Source: an uncultured Alistipes sp.
Lineage (GTDB): Bacteria > Bacteroidota > Bacteroidia > Bacteroidales > Rikenellaceae
Direction: 5' to 3'
DNA: 64,000 nucleotides
NCBI GenBank assembly: GCA_900769405.1
Contig: CAAGGL010000031.1
Location: forward strand, 186,001-250,000
Shown here: one piece after another, positions 7,930-16,327 of the stretch
How positions within the stretch are numbered: position 1 is the first letter of the stretch
Layout: the number at the start of each line of letters is the position of its first letter
Translations under genes and position numbers: made by a program
Notes under the pieces: model-generated
The model's database searches: none
Seen by the model: the letters and a program-made list of their open reading frames with translations, nothing else
Told to the model about the DNA's origin: nothing

Positions 7930-10023
7930 ATGAAAAAACAAATTCTGATTGCTGCTATGGCACTTACTACACTTGCGGCTTGTCAGAGTGGCGACAATCC
8001 GCTGTTGGCTGATTGGAACACTCCCTACCAGACACCGCCTTTCGACCAGATCAAGGTTGAGCACTACGCACCCGCATTCGATGCGGCTATTGCTGAGGCT
8101 CGCGCCGAGATCGATGCTATCGTTGCCGATACGGCTGCTCCCACCTTCGCAAATACGATCGAGGCTTTGGAGCGTGCAGGCGACAAGCTGACCCGCATTG
8201 AGTACATCTTCTTCAATATCTTGGAGGCAGATGCAAATGAGCAGATGCAGCAGGTTTCGATGGAGGTACAGCCCAAGCTGACCGAGTATTCGAACGACGT
8301 ATCGCTCAATCCCGAGTTGTTTGCTCGCGTTAAGGCTGTTTACGATCAGCGCGAGTCGCTCGATCTGTCGCTCGAAGAGGCTAAGTTGCTCGAAAAGACC
8401 TATAAGAGCTTCTCGCGCAACGGTGCAGCTTTGGACGAGGAGAAGAAAGCTGTCTATCGTGAGATTTCGGCCGAGTTGTCGCAGCTGACCTTGCAGTTTG
8501 GTCAGAATGTGCTGGCTGCAACCAACGCTTACACCTACAACATCACCGATTCGACCGTTGTTGCCGAGTTGCCTGACTTCGTAAAGGAGGGTCTGGCTGC
8601 CGATGCTAAGGCTCGTGGCGAAGAGGGTTGGACCGTTACCTTGCAGGCTCCGAGCTATGGTCCCTTCGTGACCTACTCGTCGAACCGTGAGTTGAAGGAG
8701 CAGCTGTGGCGTGCTTACAACTCGCGTGCTATGGTTGATGGCGCAAATGACAACCGCGAGATCGTTAAGCGCATTGCCGAGCTGCGTTTGCAGATGGCTA
8801 ACCTGCTGGGTTACGAAACCTACGCTGACTATGTATTGGAGGAGCGTATGGCCGAGAGCGCTGACAACGTGAACAACTTCCTCAAAGAGTTGCTCGACGC
8901 AACCAAGAAGTATGCCGATAAGGACTATGCAACCATCAACGCATACGCTAAGTCGCTCGGTTTGCAGGGCGAGGTTATGCCTTGGGATTTCAGCTATTAC
9001 AGCGAGAAGTATAAGAACGAGAAGTACGCTCTGAGCGACGAGATGGTGAAGCCCTACTTGAAGCTCGACAACGTGAAGAAGGGTGTATTTATGTTGGCTA
9101 ACAAGCTCTATGGTTTGGAATTCAAGGAGAATACCGAGATATCGGTTTATCACCCTGAGGTATCGGTATATGAAGTTTACGATGCAACGGGCAAGATGAT
9201 GGCTATTCTCTATCTCGACTTCTTCCCCCGCGAGACCAAGCGTGGTGGCGCGTGGATGACCGAGTTCCGTCCTGCCAGCTTCGATGCTGAGGGTAACGAG
9301 ATCCGTCCTTTGGTTTCGCTCGTTATGAACTTCACCAAGCCGACCGAGAACACTCCGTCGTTGCTGACCTTCGACGAGTTCACCACCTTCCTGCACGAGT
9401 TTGGTCACGCGCTGCACGGTATGTTGGGCGAGGGTAAGTATGCGTCGCTGACCGGTACGAGCGTTTATCGCGATTTCGTTGAGCTGCCTTCGCAGTTGTT
9501 GGAGAATTGGGCTACCGAGAAGGAGTACCTCGATCTGTGGGCTGTTCACTATGAGACCGGTGAGCAGATGCCTGCCGAGTTGATCTCGAAGATCGTTGAT
9601 GCGAAGAACTATCTGGCTGCTTATTCGAACGTGCGTCAGCTCTCGTTCGGTATGACCGATATGGCTTGGCACAGCCTGACCGAGCCTTACAAGGGCGATG
9701 TTGAGGCGTTCGAGAAGGCTTCGATGAAGCCGACTCAGGTTGTTCCCGAGGTTGAGGGTACGGGTATGGCTACCTCGTTCTCGCACATCTTCTCGGGCGG
9801 TTACGCTGCCGGTTACTATGGATATAAGTGGGCAGAGGTATTGGACGCTGACGCATTCTCGCTGTTCAAGGAGAAGGGCATCTTCAATACCGAGGTTTCG
9901 AACTCGTTCCGCGAGAACGTACTCTCGAAGGGTGGCGTTGAGCACCCGATGGAACTCTACGTTCGCTTCCGCGGTCATAAGCCCGACCAGAAGGCTCTGA
10001 TCGAGCGTATGGGCTTGGAGTAG
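7930..10023 (+). CDS. dcp: M3 family peptidyl-dipeptidase lipoprotein (Dcp-like)
   Basis: 697 aa. Zinc metallopeptidase that removes C-terminal dipeptides from peptides. Visible: lipoprotein signal MKKQILIAAMALTTLAAC with Cys18 as lipidation site, so it is probably membrane-anchored in the periplasm; an all-helical M3 fold; the zinc motif HEFGH at His489-Glu490 and His493; and third ligand Glu518 in DFVELPSQ. Length fits Dcp rather than the shorter oligoendopeptidase F. It follows lptD closely and may share its transcript. A stable hairpin lies just downstream. Confidence 0.95.
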   Translation: MKKQILIAAMALTTLAACQSGDNPLLADWNTPYQTPPFDQIKVEHYAPAFDAAIAEARAEIDAIVADTAAPTFANTIEALERAGDKLTRIEYIFFNILEADANEQMQQVSMEVQPKLTEYSNDVSLNPELFARVKAVYDQRESLDLSLEEAKLLEKTYKSFSRNGAALDEEKKAVYREISAELSQLTLQFGQNVLAATNAYTYNITDSTVVAELPDFVKEGLAADAKARGEEGWTVTLQAPSYGPFVTYSSNRELKEQLWRAYNSRAMVDGANDNREIVKRIAELRLQMANLLGYETYADYVLEERMAESADNVNNFLKELLDATKKYADKDYATINAYAKSLGLQGEVMPWDFSYYSEKYKNEKYALSDEMVKPYLKLDNVKKGVFMLANKLYGLEFKENTEISVYHPEVSVYEVYDATGKMMAILYLDFFPRETKRGGAWMTEFRPASFDAEGNEIRPLVSLVMNFTKPTENTPSLLTFDEFTTFLHEFGHALHGMLGEGKYASLTGTSVYRDFVELPSQLLENWATEKEYLDLWAVHYETGEQMPAELISKIVDAKNYLAAYSNVRQLSFGMTDMAWHSLTEPYKGDVEAFEKASMKPTQVVPEVEGTGMATSFSHIFSGGYAAGYYGYKWAEVLDADAFSLFKEKGIFNTEVSNSFRENVLSKGGVEHPMELYVRFRGHKPDQKALIERMGLE

Positions 10024-10039
10024 TGCATTAATTAATCTG

Positions 10040-10081
10040 AACGGAGGTTTGTTGCTTGTTATCGGGTGGCGAATCTCCGTT
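10040..10081 (+). terminator. Hairpin after the M3 peptidase gene
   Basis: AACGGAGGTTTG (10040-10051) pairs along its full length, with two G-U wobbles, with CGAATCTCCGTT (10070-10081), followed by TTC. Probable terminator. A perfect 14-bp palindrome GTTTTCTAGAAAAC (10079-10092) overlaps its 3' edge just before the next gene. Confidence 0.5.
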
Positions 10082-10099
10082 TTCTAGAAAACAATCAAT

Positions 10100-10990
10100 A
10101 TGAAAAAACATTCGTTTGCACAGTGGCTCATTGCGGTACGTCCGTGGTCGTTCCCTGCGTCGGCAATGCCCGTGTTGGTAACACTGATGTATCTGCTTTG
10201 GATTGGTGCCGAGATCGATTGGATTGGTGGCGTCTGGGCGTTGATCAATGCCGTTGTGTTCCACGCGGCAGGTAACGTGTGGAGCGACTATTTCGACTTT
10301 CGTAAGGGCGTCGATGCCGAGGATACCTTTGGAGCAAAGACGATGACCTCGGGCGAGTTCACACCCAAGGAGATGTTGCGATTGGCAGTGGGTCTGCTCG
10401 TTGTGGCGCTGGTTATGGGTATCGGTTTGATGGTGCGCGTGGGTCTGCCTCTGTTGTGGTTTGGTGTGGCAGGTGCACTGACGGTGCTGCTCTATCCCCG
10501 ATTGAAGTATAGTGCGCTGGGAGATGTCGATATTATGTTGGCATACGCGCTGCTGCCTACGCTCGGTACCTCGTTCGTGGCAACGGGTGCGCTGGTGTGG
10601 AACGTGTTGTGGATCGCCGTTCCGGTGGGTCTGATTACGGTTGCAATTCTCCACGCTAACAATACGCGCGATATCGTTACCGACGTTCGCGCCAATATCA
10701 AGACCTTCGCAATGAGCATCGGTCGCAAGGCGTCGAAACCCCTCTATGCTTTCGAGGTGCTCTTCCCGTTTGTTTGGATTGCAGGTTGCGTTGTGGCGGG
10801 ATTGCTGCCGTGGTGGTCGCTGCTGACGCTGGTGGCTGTTATGCCTGCGTGGCAGGGTGCGCGCGATATGTTGCGCCACGATGACGATACAACCGAACTG
10901 ATCGCCAACCTCGACGAACGAACCGCAAAGTTGCAGCTTATTTTCAGCCTGCTCTTTACGATCGGTTTTGTTGTAGCTTATTTCGTATGA
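10100..10990 (+). CDS. menA: UbiA-family prenyltransferase, probable 1,4-dihydroxy-2-naphthoate octaprenyltransferase
   Basis: 296 aa integral membrane enzyme. MenA attaches a polyprenyl chain to dihydroxynaphthoate in menaquinone synthesis, the quinone used by Bacteroidota. Visible: about eight hydrophobic segments; first Asp-rich motif NVWSDYFDFRKGVD near 60-73; second motif NNTRDIVTDVRAN near 190-202; N-terminal AVRPWSFPAS typical of MenA. No other men genes are nearby. The downstream CPBP protease starts inside its stop codon (ATGA overlap). Confidence 0.85.
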   Translation: MKKHSFAQWLIAVRPWSFPASAMPVLVTLMYLLWIGAEIDWIGGVWALINAVVFHAAGNVWSDYFDFRKGVDAEDTFGAKTMTSGEFTPKEMLRLAVGLLVVALVMGIGLMVRVGLPLLWFGVAGALTVLLYPRLKYSALGDVDIMLAYALLPTLGTSFVATGALVWNVLWIAVPVGLITVAILHANNTRDIVTDVRANIKTFAMSIGRKASKPLYAFEVLFPFVWIAGCVVAGLLPWWSLLTLVAVMPAWQGARDMLRHDDDTTELIANLDERTAKLQLIFSLLFTIGFVVAYFV

Positions 10991-11604
10991 AACGTGTAGG
11001 ATTGGCCATTGCGCTGGCATTCGTGCTGTGGACGGTGATGTTCTCGCCGTGGACTGCTCCGCATCTTAATTTCTGGGTTGCGATGAGTATCTCGGCGGCG
11101 GTGCTGATGACTATTGCGACGTTGGTGCGCCCCTCGTGGCCGCGCGACCTGAAATGGAGTTGGTCGAATATCGCACTCGGCGTGGCAATCGCGGTGGTGC
11201 TGTGGGGCGTCTTTTGGGTGGGTGATAAACTCTCGCAGTTGATGTTCGACTTCGCCCGCCCGCAGGTCGATTCGATCTACGCGATGAAAGATGGCACCTC
11301 ATCGACACTGATCGCCTTCGCGCTGTTGGTGCTGATCGGTCCTGCCGAGGAGGTATTTTGGCGCGGATATGTTCAGCGTACACTCTCGGAGCGCTGGGGC
11401 GCAAACGTGGGTTTCGTTGTCGCTACGGCGGCATATACGCTGGTGCACATCGGCTCGCTGAATTTTATGCTTATTATGGCGTCGATGGTTTGCGGCATTG
11501 CGTGGGGCTTGCTCTATCGCCTGATGCCCGAACGCTTTTCGGCTATCGTTCTCTCGCACGCATTGTGGGACGCGGCGGTCTTCGTCATCTTCCCGATAAT
11601 GTAG
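10987..11604 (+). CDS. CPBP-family intramembrane metalloprotease
   Basis: 205 aa, about six membrane segments. The CPBP (Abi/Rce1-like) family cleaves or modifies membrane-associated substrates; in bacteria most substrates are unknown. Visible: the EExxxR motif in AEEVFWRGYVQR near 118-129, and further catalytic histidines in TLVHIGSLN and LSHALWD. Translationally coupled to menA by the ATGA overlap. A convergent terminator separates it from gapA. Confidence 0.88.
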   Translation: MKRVGLAIALAFVLWTVMFSPWTAPHLNFWVAMSISAAVLMTIATLVRPSWPRDLKWSWSNIALGVAIAVVLWGVFWVGDKLSQLMFDFARPQVDSIYAMKDGTSSTLIAFALLVLIGPAEEVFWRGYVQRTLSERWGANVGFVVATAAYTLVHIGSLNFMLIMASMVCGIAWGLLYRLMPERFSAIVLSHALWDAAVFVIFPIM

Positions 11605-11624
11605 CCACTCGATATAAGGCACAA

Positions 11625-11657
11625 AAAAATCCCGAATCATTGCGATTCGGGATTTTT
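11625..11657. terminator. Bidirectional terminator between the CPBP gene and gapA
   Basis: AAAAATCCCGAATC pairs perfectly with GATTCGGGATTTTT around a 5-nt loop; A and T runs on either side let it act on both converging transcripts. Confidence 0.9.
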
Positions 11658-11676
11658 CTTTTCGGTAGATCTAAGA

Positions 11677-12693
11677 CTACTTGTTGTACTCCTTCATAAC
11701 CGAGATCAGGTTCAGAACCTTGTTCGAGTAACCCCACTCGTTGTCGTACCACGAAACAACCTTAACGAAGGTGTCGGTCAAAGCGATACCAGCCTTAGCA
11801 TCGAAGATCGAAGTGCGAGCGTCGCCCAAGAAATCCGACGATACAACGTCCTCGTCTGTGTAACCCAGAACGCCTGCCAACTCACCCTCCGAAGCAGCCT
11901 TCATAGCAGCGCAAATCTCTGCGTAGGTTGCGGGCTTAGCCAGGTTTACAGTCAGGTCAACAACCGAAACGTCCAGAGTGGGAACGCGGAATGCCATACC
12001 GGTCAACTTGCCGTTCAACTCGGGCAGAACTACGCCTACTGCCTTAGCAGCACCAGTCGACGAGGGGATGATGTTGCCAGCAGCAGCGCGGCCACCACGC
12101 CAATCCTTCAACGAAGGACCGTCAACGGTCTTCTGAGTAGCGGTAGTAGCGTGAACGGTGGTCATCAAACCGTCAGCGATACCCCAGTTGTCGTTCAGAA
12201 CCTTAGCGATAGGAGCCAAGCAGTTAGTGGTGCACGATGCGTTCGAAACGATAGTCTGACCAGCGTAGGTGTTGGTGTTAACACCGCAAACGAACATAGG
12301 AGTCTTGTCCTTAGCAGGAGCCGACATAACTACGTACTTAGCACCAGCCTTGATGTGAGCCTCAGCCTTCTCAGCGGTGAGGAACAAACCGGTTGCCTCA
12401 ACTACGTACTCAGCCTCAACCTCGTTCCACTTCAAATCCTCGGGATTGCGCTCAGCGGTTACGCGGATAGCCTTGCCATTAACGATGAGCAAGCTCTTCT
12501 CCATATCGTAGTCGATGGTACCATCGAACTGACCGTGCATAGTGTCATACTTCAGCATATATGCCAAGTACTCTACGGGGCAGAGGTCGTTAATACCTAC
12601 AATGTCATACTTCTCGGTCTGCGAGCAAGCAGCGCGGAATACCATACGGCCGATACGTCCGAAACCGTTGATACCAATCTTAATCTGTGCCAT
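11677..12693 (-). CDS. gapA: Type I glyceraldehyde-3-phosphate dehydrogenase
   Basis: 338 aa cytosolic glycolytic enzyme oxidising glyceraldehyde-3-phosphate with NAD. Visible: NAD-binding INGFGRIGRMVFRAA at the N-terminus, catalytic Cys in SNASCTTNCLAP near 154, substrate-binding RGGRAAAGNIIPSSTGAAKA, and C-terminal SWYDNEWGYSNK. Codon choice (GCT, GTT, AAC, AAG) is more biased than in neighbours, as expected for an abundant protein. It has a good promoter at 12746-12753 and the bidirectional terminator downstream. Confidence 0.98.
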   Translation of the reverse strand: MAQIKIGINGFGRIGRMVFRAACSQTEKYDIVGINDLCPVEYLAYMLKYDTMHGQFDGTIDYDMEKSLLIVNGKAIRVTAERNPEDLKWNEVEAEYVVEATGLFLTAEKAEAHIKAGAKYVVMSAPAKDKTPMFVCGVNTNTYAGQTIVSNASCTTNCLAPIAKVLNDNWGIADGLMTTVHATTATQKTVDGPSLKDWRGGRAAAGNIIPSSTGAAKAVGVVLPELNGKLTGMAFRVPTLDVSVVDLTVNLAKPATYAEICAAMKAASEGELAGVLGYTDEDVVSSDFLGDARTSIFDAKAGIALTDTFVKVVSWYDNEWGYSNKVLNLISVMKEYNK

Positions 12694-12745
12694 AATTTTT
12701 TGATATATTTTAGGTTAAAAACTTCCGTTATTTTTTTAACAACTG

Positions 12746-12753
12746 CAAAAATA
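12746..12753 (-). promoter_or_regulatory. Predicted -7 element for gapA
   Basis: TATTTTTG on the minus strand with a TTTG separated by 20 bp upstream; predicted leader about 45 nt, AT-rich. Confidence 0.65.
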
Positions 12754-12874
12754 TACATTGTCCGAAGAAAATGCAAATATTTTTCAATTTTTTTAATTAC
12801 CCTCAGCCAAAAAATGTCGTCTAAGCGCCGTTTCGTGCGTTTTTCAGTCACTTAACGAGGTGTTGCGTTGTGTG

Positions 12875-13627
12875 TTACATATTTGCCTTGGCGCGCTTGG
12901 CCATAGCCGACGCAAAGACAAAATCGTTCAGTTCGCGGTTGTCGCTTTGGAGGATATCGTGCTTGGTGCCCTCCCACCATTTTTTACCCTCGTGAATGAA
13001 GACAATCTTCTCGCCAATCTCCATCACCGAGTTCATATCGTGCGTATTGACGATCGTGGTGATGTTGTACTCCTCGGTGATCTCCTTGATCAGGTTGTCG
13101 ATCACGATCGAGGTCATCGGGTCGAGACCCGAGTTAGGCTCGTCGCAGAAGAGATATTTCGGATTGAGCACGATAGCACGCGCAATAGCCACACGCTTGA
13201 TCATACCGCCACTCAGCTCGGCGGGGTAGAGCTTATGTGCATTGGGCAGGTTCACGCGCTTCAAACAGAAATTCACGCGCTCCATCTTCTCCTCGAAACT
13301 CTGTTCGGTGAACAGATCGAGCGGCAGACGAATGTTATCCTCGACGGTCGAAGAGTCGAGCAGCGCACCGCCCTGAAAGATCATACCGATGTCCTTGCGA
13401 ACTGCCTTGCGCTCGTTGAAATCGAGCTTCGTGTAGCACAGGTCATCGAAGTAGATGTTACCTTCGTCAATCTCGTGCAGACCCACCAAACTTTTGAGCA
13501 ACACGGTCTTACCCGATCCGCTTCGACCGATGATCAGATTGGTTTTGCCGGCATCGAACAGCACCGAAACGTCGTCCAACACGCGACGACCGTCGAATAT
13601 CTTTACAATGTTCTCTCCGCGTATCAT
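12875..13627 (-). CDS. mlaF: MlaF-type lipid ABC transporter ATPase
   Basis: 250 aa. ATPase of the MCE/Mla phospholipid transporter. Visible: Walker A GRSGSGKT at 34-41, Q-loop FQGG, signature LSGGM near 138-142, Walker B LFCDEPNSGLD near 160-170, switch His in VNTHDMNS. The GLDP-MTS text after Walker B is typical of the Mkl/MlaF branch. Its start codon overlaps the mlaE stop, showing translational coupling to the permease. The partner MCE protein is encoded at 2639-3637. Confidence 0.94.
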   Translation of the reverse strand: MIRGENIVKIFDGRRVLDDVSVLFDAGKTNLIIGRSGSGKTVLLKSLVGLHEIDEGNIYFDDLCYTKLDFNERKAVRKDIGMIFQGGALLDSSTVEDNIRLPLDLFTEQSFEEKMERVNFCLKRVNLPNAHKLYPAELSGGMIKRVAIARAIVLNPKYLFCDEPNSGLDPMTSIVIDNLIKEITEEYNITTIVNTHDMNSVMEIGEKIVFIHEGKKWWEGTKHDILQSDNRELNDFVFASAMAKRAKANM

Positions 13628-14370
13628 TAGGTCAGGAAGATTTGCGTTAATATCAAGTTGAATACCAGAATTGCGATCGAGCTAACCACAACGGCTTTGG
13701 TCGATGCGCGACCCACTTCGAGCGAGTTACCCTGTGCATAGTAGCCGTAGAAACCTGCGATCGAGGTGATCAGGTATGCAAATATCGAGGCTTTGATCAG
13801 CGAGTAGGTAATCGAGAGCGGCCTAAATGCGTAGAATAGACCCTCGATGTAGTCGTCGGGCATCATAATTCCCGTAAATCCTGCCACGACCCAACCGCCG
13901 AATACGCCGATCACCATACTGAGAATGGTTAGCAGTGGGAAGAAGAGTACCGTCGCAATTACCTTAGGCATAATCAGATAGCTCGCCGAGTTGACGCCCA
14001 TAATTTCGAGCGCATCAATCTGCTCGGTGATACGCATTGTGCCGATCTCCGAGGCGATGTTCGAACCTACTTTACCTGCCAGAATCAGTGCTACGACCGT
14101 CGATGAGAACTCCAAAATCATCGTTTCGCGCGTTGCATAACCGATGAGCGAGCGGGGAATAAACGGAGATTCGAGGTTGATGGCCATCTGCAAGGTCACC
14201 ACGGCACCCATAAAGATCGAGATGATAGCCGCAATACCGATCGAGTTGTATCCCAGAGCATCCATCTCGAATATAATTCGGTTGCGGTAGATCGACCACT
14301 TTTCGGGGCGCGAGAAGACCTTTGTCATCAGGAGGCAGTAGCGACCGAGTGTATCAAAGAATTTAATCAT
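13627..14370 (-). CDS. mlaE: MlaE-type lipid ABC transporter permease
   Basis: 247 aa inner-membrane protein of the MlaE (DUF140) family. Visible: an N-terminal amphipathic part, then about five hydrophobic segments, with the family stretch VGSNIASEIGTMRITEQIDALEIMG near 103-127 (coupling region) and GFYGYYAQGNSLEVG near 205-219. Together with MlaF it powers phospholipid exchange at the MlaD ring. It follows the DUF4834 gene by 18 nt, so the three are likely one transcript. Confidence 0.94.
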   Translation of the reverse strand: MIKFFDTLGRYCLLMTKVFSRPEKWSIYRNRIIFEMDALGYNSIGIAAIISIFMGAVVTLQMAINLESPFIPRSLIGYATRETMILEFSSTVVALILAGKVGSNIASEIGTMRITEQIDALEIMGVNSASYLIMPKVIATVLFFPLLTILSMVIGVFGGWVVAGFTGIMMPDDYIEGLFYAFRPLSITYSLIKASIFAYLITSIAGFYGYYAQGNSLEVGRASTKAVVVSSIAILVFNLILTQIFLT

Positions 14371-14388
14371 ACTTTCGCTCTCCTCCGA

Positions 14389-14796
14389 CTATTTTTTAGG
14401 GCCTACGTCCTCGAAATCGACATAATCACCCACGTTGCTATTGATCTTTTTCTCTTGGGGTTCGGTCTGGTGGACACTCACTTCGCCCTCGCGCGGCTGT
14501 TGAGTTTTGTGTCCATAATTGCGGTACGAACCCGATGCGTTGCGCATCTGCTGCTCTTCGGCTTGGCGGCGCAAACGTTTGATGCGGTAGCTCAGGTAGA
14601 GACCGCCTAAAAGCATCAACAGAATAAAAAACATAAAAATATACAAAAATATCTTTAAGACTCCGGCAGCCATCGAAGCCATCGAGGGCGAGGCCAGAGC
14701 CATCAGCAGTATGAACAAACACAAAATGGGGTTGCGTCGCACGAATGCCACGAACGAATCCACCAATCTGTTAATAAATTCCACTATCAGTAACAA
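14389..14796 (-). CDS. DUF4834-family small membrane protein
   Basis: 135 aa, family of unknown function found in Bacteroidota. Visible: two hydrophobic segments about residues 24-44 and 47-70, then a basic stretch (SYRIKRLRRQAEE) and a polar tail ending in NVGDYVDFEDVGPKK, the conserved signature of the family. First gene of the mlaE-mlaF unit, which suggests but does not prove an envelope role. Its promoter is predicted at 14816-14823. Confidence 0.82.
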   Translation of the reverse strand: MLLIVEFINRLVDSFVAFVRRNPILCLFILLMALASPSMASMAAGVLKIFLYIFMFFILLMLLGGLYLSYRIKRLRRQAEEQQMRNASGSYRNYGHKTQQPREGEVSVHQTEPQEKKINSNVGDYVDFEDVGPKK

Positions 14797-14815
14797 TTAA
14801 TGATTAATCAACTCG

Positions 14816-14823
14816 CAAATATA
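14816..14823 (-). promoter_or_regulatory. Predicted -7 element for DUF4834-mlaE-mlaF
   Basis: TATATTTG on the minus strand; no clear -33 element. Start predicted near 14809, 13 nt before the ATG. Confidence 0.5.
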
Positions 14824-14866
14824 ACGATATTTTTTCGATTAAATTTTATTACTCGCTTTTTTATCG

Positions 14867-14874
14867 TAAATTTG
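14867..14874 (+). promoter_or_regulatory. Predicted -7 element for purB
   Basis: TAAATTTG on the plus strand, about 42 nt before the purB ATG; -33 element weak. Confidence 0.5.
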
Positions 14875-14915
14875 TACTTTCAAAACCGCTAAACAACACA
14901 AACGAACAATAAGTT

Positions 14916-16271
14916 ATGGAACTCAGTAAGATTACTGCAATTTCGCCTGTCGATGGTCGTTACCGCGATGCATCGTCGCCTTTGGAGAACTACTTTTCGG
15001 AATATGCGCTGATTCGCTATCGCGTTCGCGTCGAGATCGAATACTATATCGCTTTGTGCGAGATTCCTCTGCCTCAGTTGGCATCGATCGACCGCTCGAA
15101 GTTCGAGCAGCTGCGCGACATCTACCGCAACTTCTCGATCGAGGACGCTCTGCGTGTTAAGGAGATCGAGCGCACGACCAACCACGACGTGAAGGCTGTT
15201 GAGTATCTGATCAAGGAGAAGATGGACGTGCTGGGTCTGTCGGCTCATAAGGAGTTCGTTCACTTTGGTCTGACCTCGCAGGACGTAAATAACACCGCTA
15301 CGCCGCTGTCGTTGGCTGAGGCTATTGCTGAGGCTTACCTGCCGCTGCTGGGCGAGGTGCACGACCGTATCTACGCTATGGCGGACGAGTGGCGCGAGGT
15401 GCCGATGTTGGCTCGTACCCACGGTCAGCCCGCATCGCCCACCCGTCTGGGTAAGGAGATGATGGTCTTCGTGGAGCGTCTGGATCGCCAGATTGCTCAG
15501 TTGAAGGCTGTGCCCGCACCCGCAAAGTTTGGTGGTGCAACGGGTAACTTCAATGCTCATAATGCTGCATACCCTGAGATTGATTGGGTTGCATTTGCAA
15601 ACGATTTCGTTAATAACAAGTTGGGTCTGTGCCGTTCACAGTTCACGACTCAGATCGAGCACTACGATAACTTGGCGGCGATGTTCGACGCTATGAAGCG
15701 CATCGGCACCATTCTGATCGACCTCTGCCGCGACATTTGGACCTACGTTTCGGAGGAGTACTTCAAGCAGCGCATCAAGGCGGGTGAGGTAGGCTCGTCG
15801 GCTATGCCCCACAAGGTTAATCCGATCGACTTTGAGAATGCCGAGGGTAATCTGGGTATCGCAGGTGCAATTTTCGAGCATCTGTCGGCTAAGCTGCCCG
15901 TATCGCGTTTGCAGCGCGACCTGACCGACTCGACCGTATTGCGTAACGTGGGTGTTCCTATGGCTCACTCGATGATCGCTTTCCGCTCGATTATGAAGGG
16001 TCTGAACAAACTGCTGATCAATCCCGCAGCTATCGAGCGCGATTTGGAGGATAATTGGGCTGTTGTGGCCGAGGGTATCCAGACTATTCTGCGTCGTGAG
16101 GAGTATCCGTCGCCTTATGAGGCATTGAAGGCACTGACCCGTACCAATTCGCAGGTGACCGAGCAGACGATGCGTGAGTTCATCGAGACGCTCGATGTAG
16201 CCGAGAGCGTGAAGGAGGAACTTCGTGCCCTCACTCCGCAGAGCTACACGGGCATTGCAATGAAGTATTAG
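14916..16271 (+). CDS. purB: Adenylosuccinate lyase
   Basis: 451 aa. Fumarase/aspartase superfamily enzyme acting twice in purine synthesis, releasing fumarate from SAICAR and from adenylosuccinate. Visible: N-terminal ISPVDGRYRD, THGQPASPTRLGKE near 169-182, and the flexible signature loop GSSAMPHKVNPIDFEN near 292-307 with the catalytic Ser. Length and N-terminus match the E. coli-type PurB. Followed by aroC after 56 nt that contain a hairpin. Confidence 0.97.
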   Translation: MELSKITAISPVDGRYRDASSPLENYFSEYALIRYRVRVEIEYYIALCEIPLPQLASIDRSKFEQLRDIYRNFSIEDALRVKEIERTTNHDVKAVEYLIKEKMDVLGLSAHKEFVHFGLTSQDVNNTATPLSLAEAIAEAYLPLLGEVHDRIYAMADEWREVPMLARTHGQPASPTRLGKEMMVFVERLDRQIAQLKAVPAPAKFGGATGNFNAHNAAYPEIDWVAFANDFVNNKLGLCRSQFTTQIEHYDNLAAMFDAMKRIGTILIDLCRDIWTYVSEEYFKQRIKAGEVGSSAMPHKVNPIDFENAEGNLGIAGAIFEHLSAKLPVSRLQRDLTDSTVLRNVGVPMAHSMIAFRSIMKGLNKLLINPAAIERDLEDNWAVVAEGIQTILRREEYPSPYEALKALTRTNSQVTEQTMREFIETLDVAESVKEELRALTPQSYTGIAMKY

Positions 16272-16282
16272 AAACAACCGAG

Positions 16283-16312
16283 AGTGGGGGCGTCGCACCA
16301 GATGCCTCCACT
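16283..16312 (+). other. Hairpin in the purB-aroC gap
   Basis: AGTGGGGGC (16283-16291) pairs with GCCTCCACT (16304-16312) with one mismatch, 12-nt loop. No T-run follows, so it may be an mRNA-processing or stability element rather than a terminator. Confidence 0.35.
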
Positions 16313-16327
16313 ATATATAAAATAAGT

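Noticed and set aside
10079..10092. Perfect palindrome GTTTTCTAGAAAAC as a regulator operator for menA
   Set aside because: It overlaps the terminator hairpin of the preceding gene and occurs once; chance overlap cannot be excluded.
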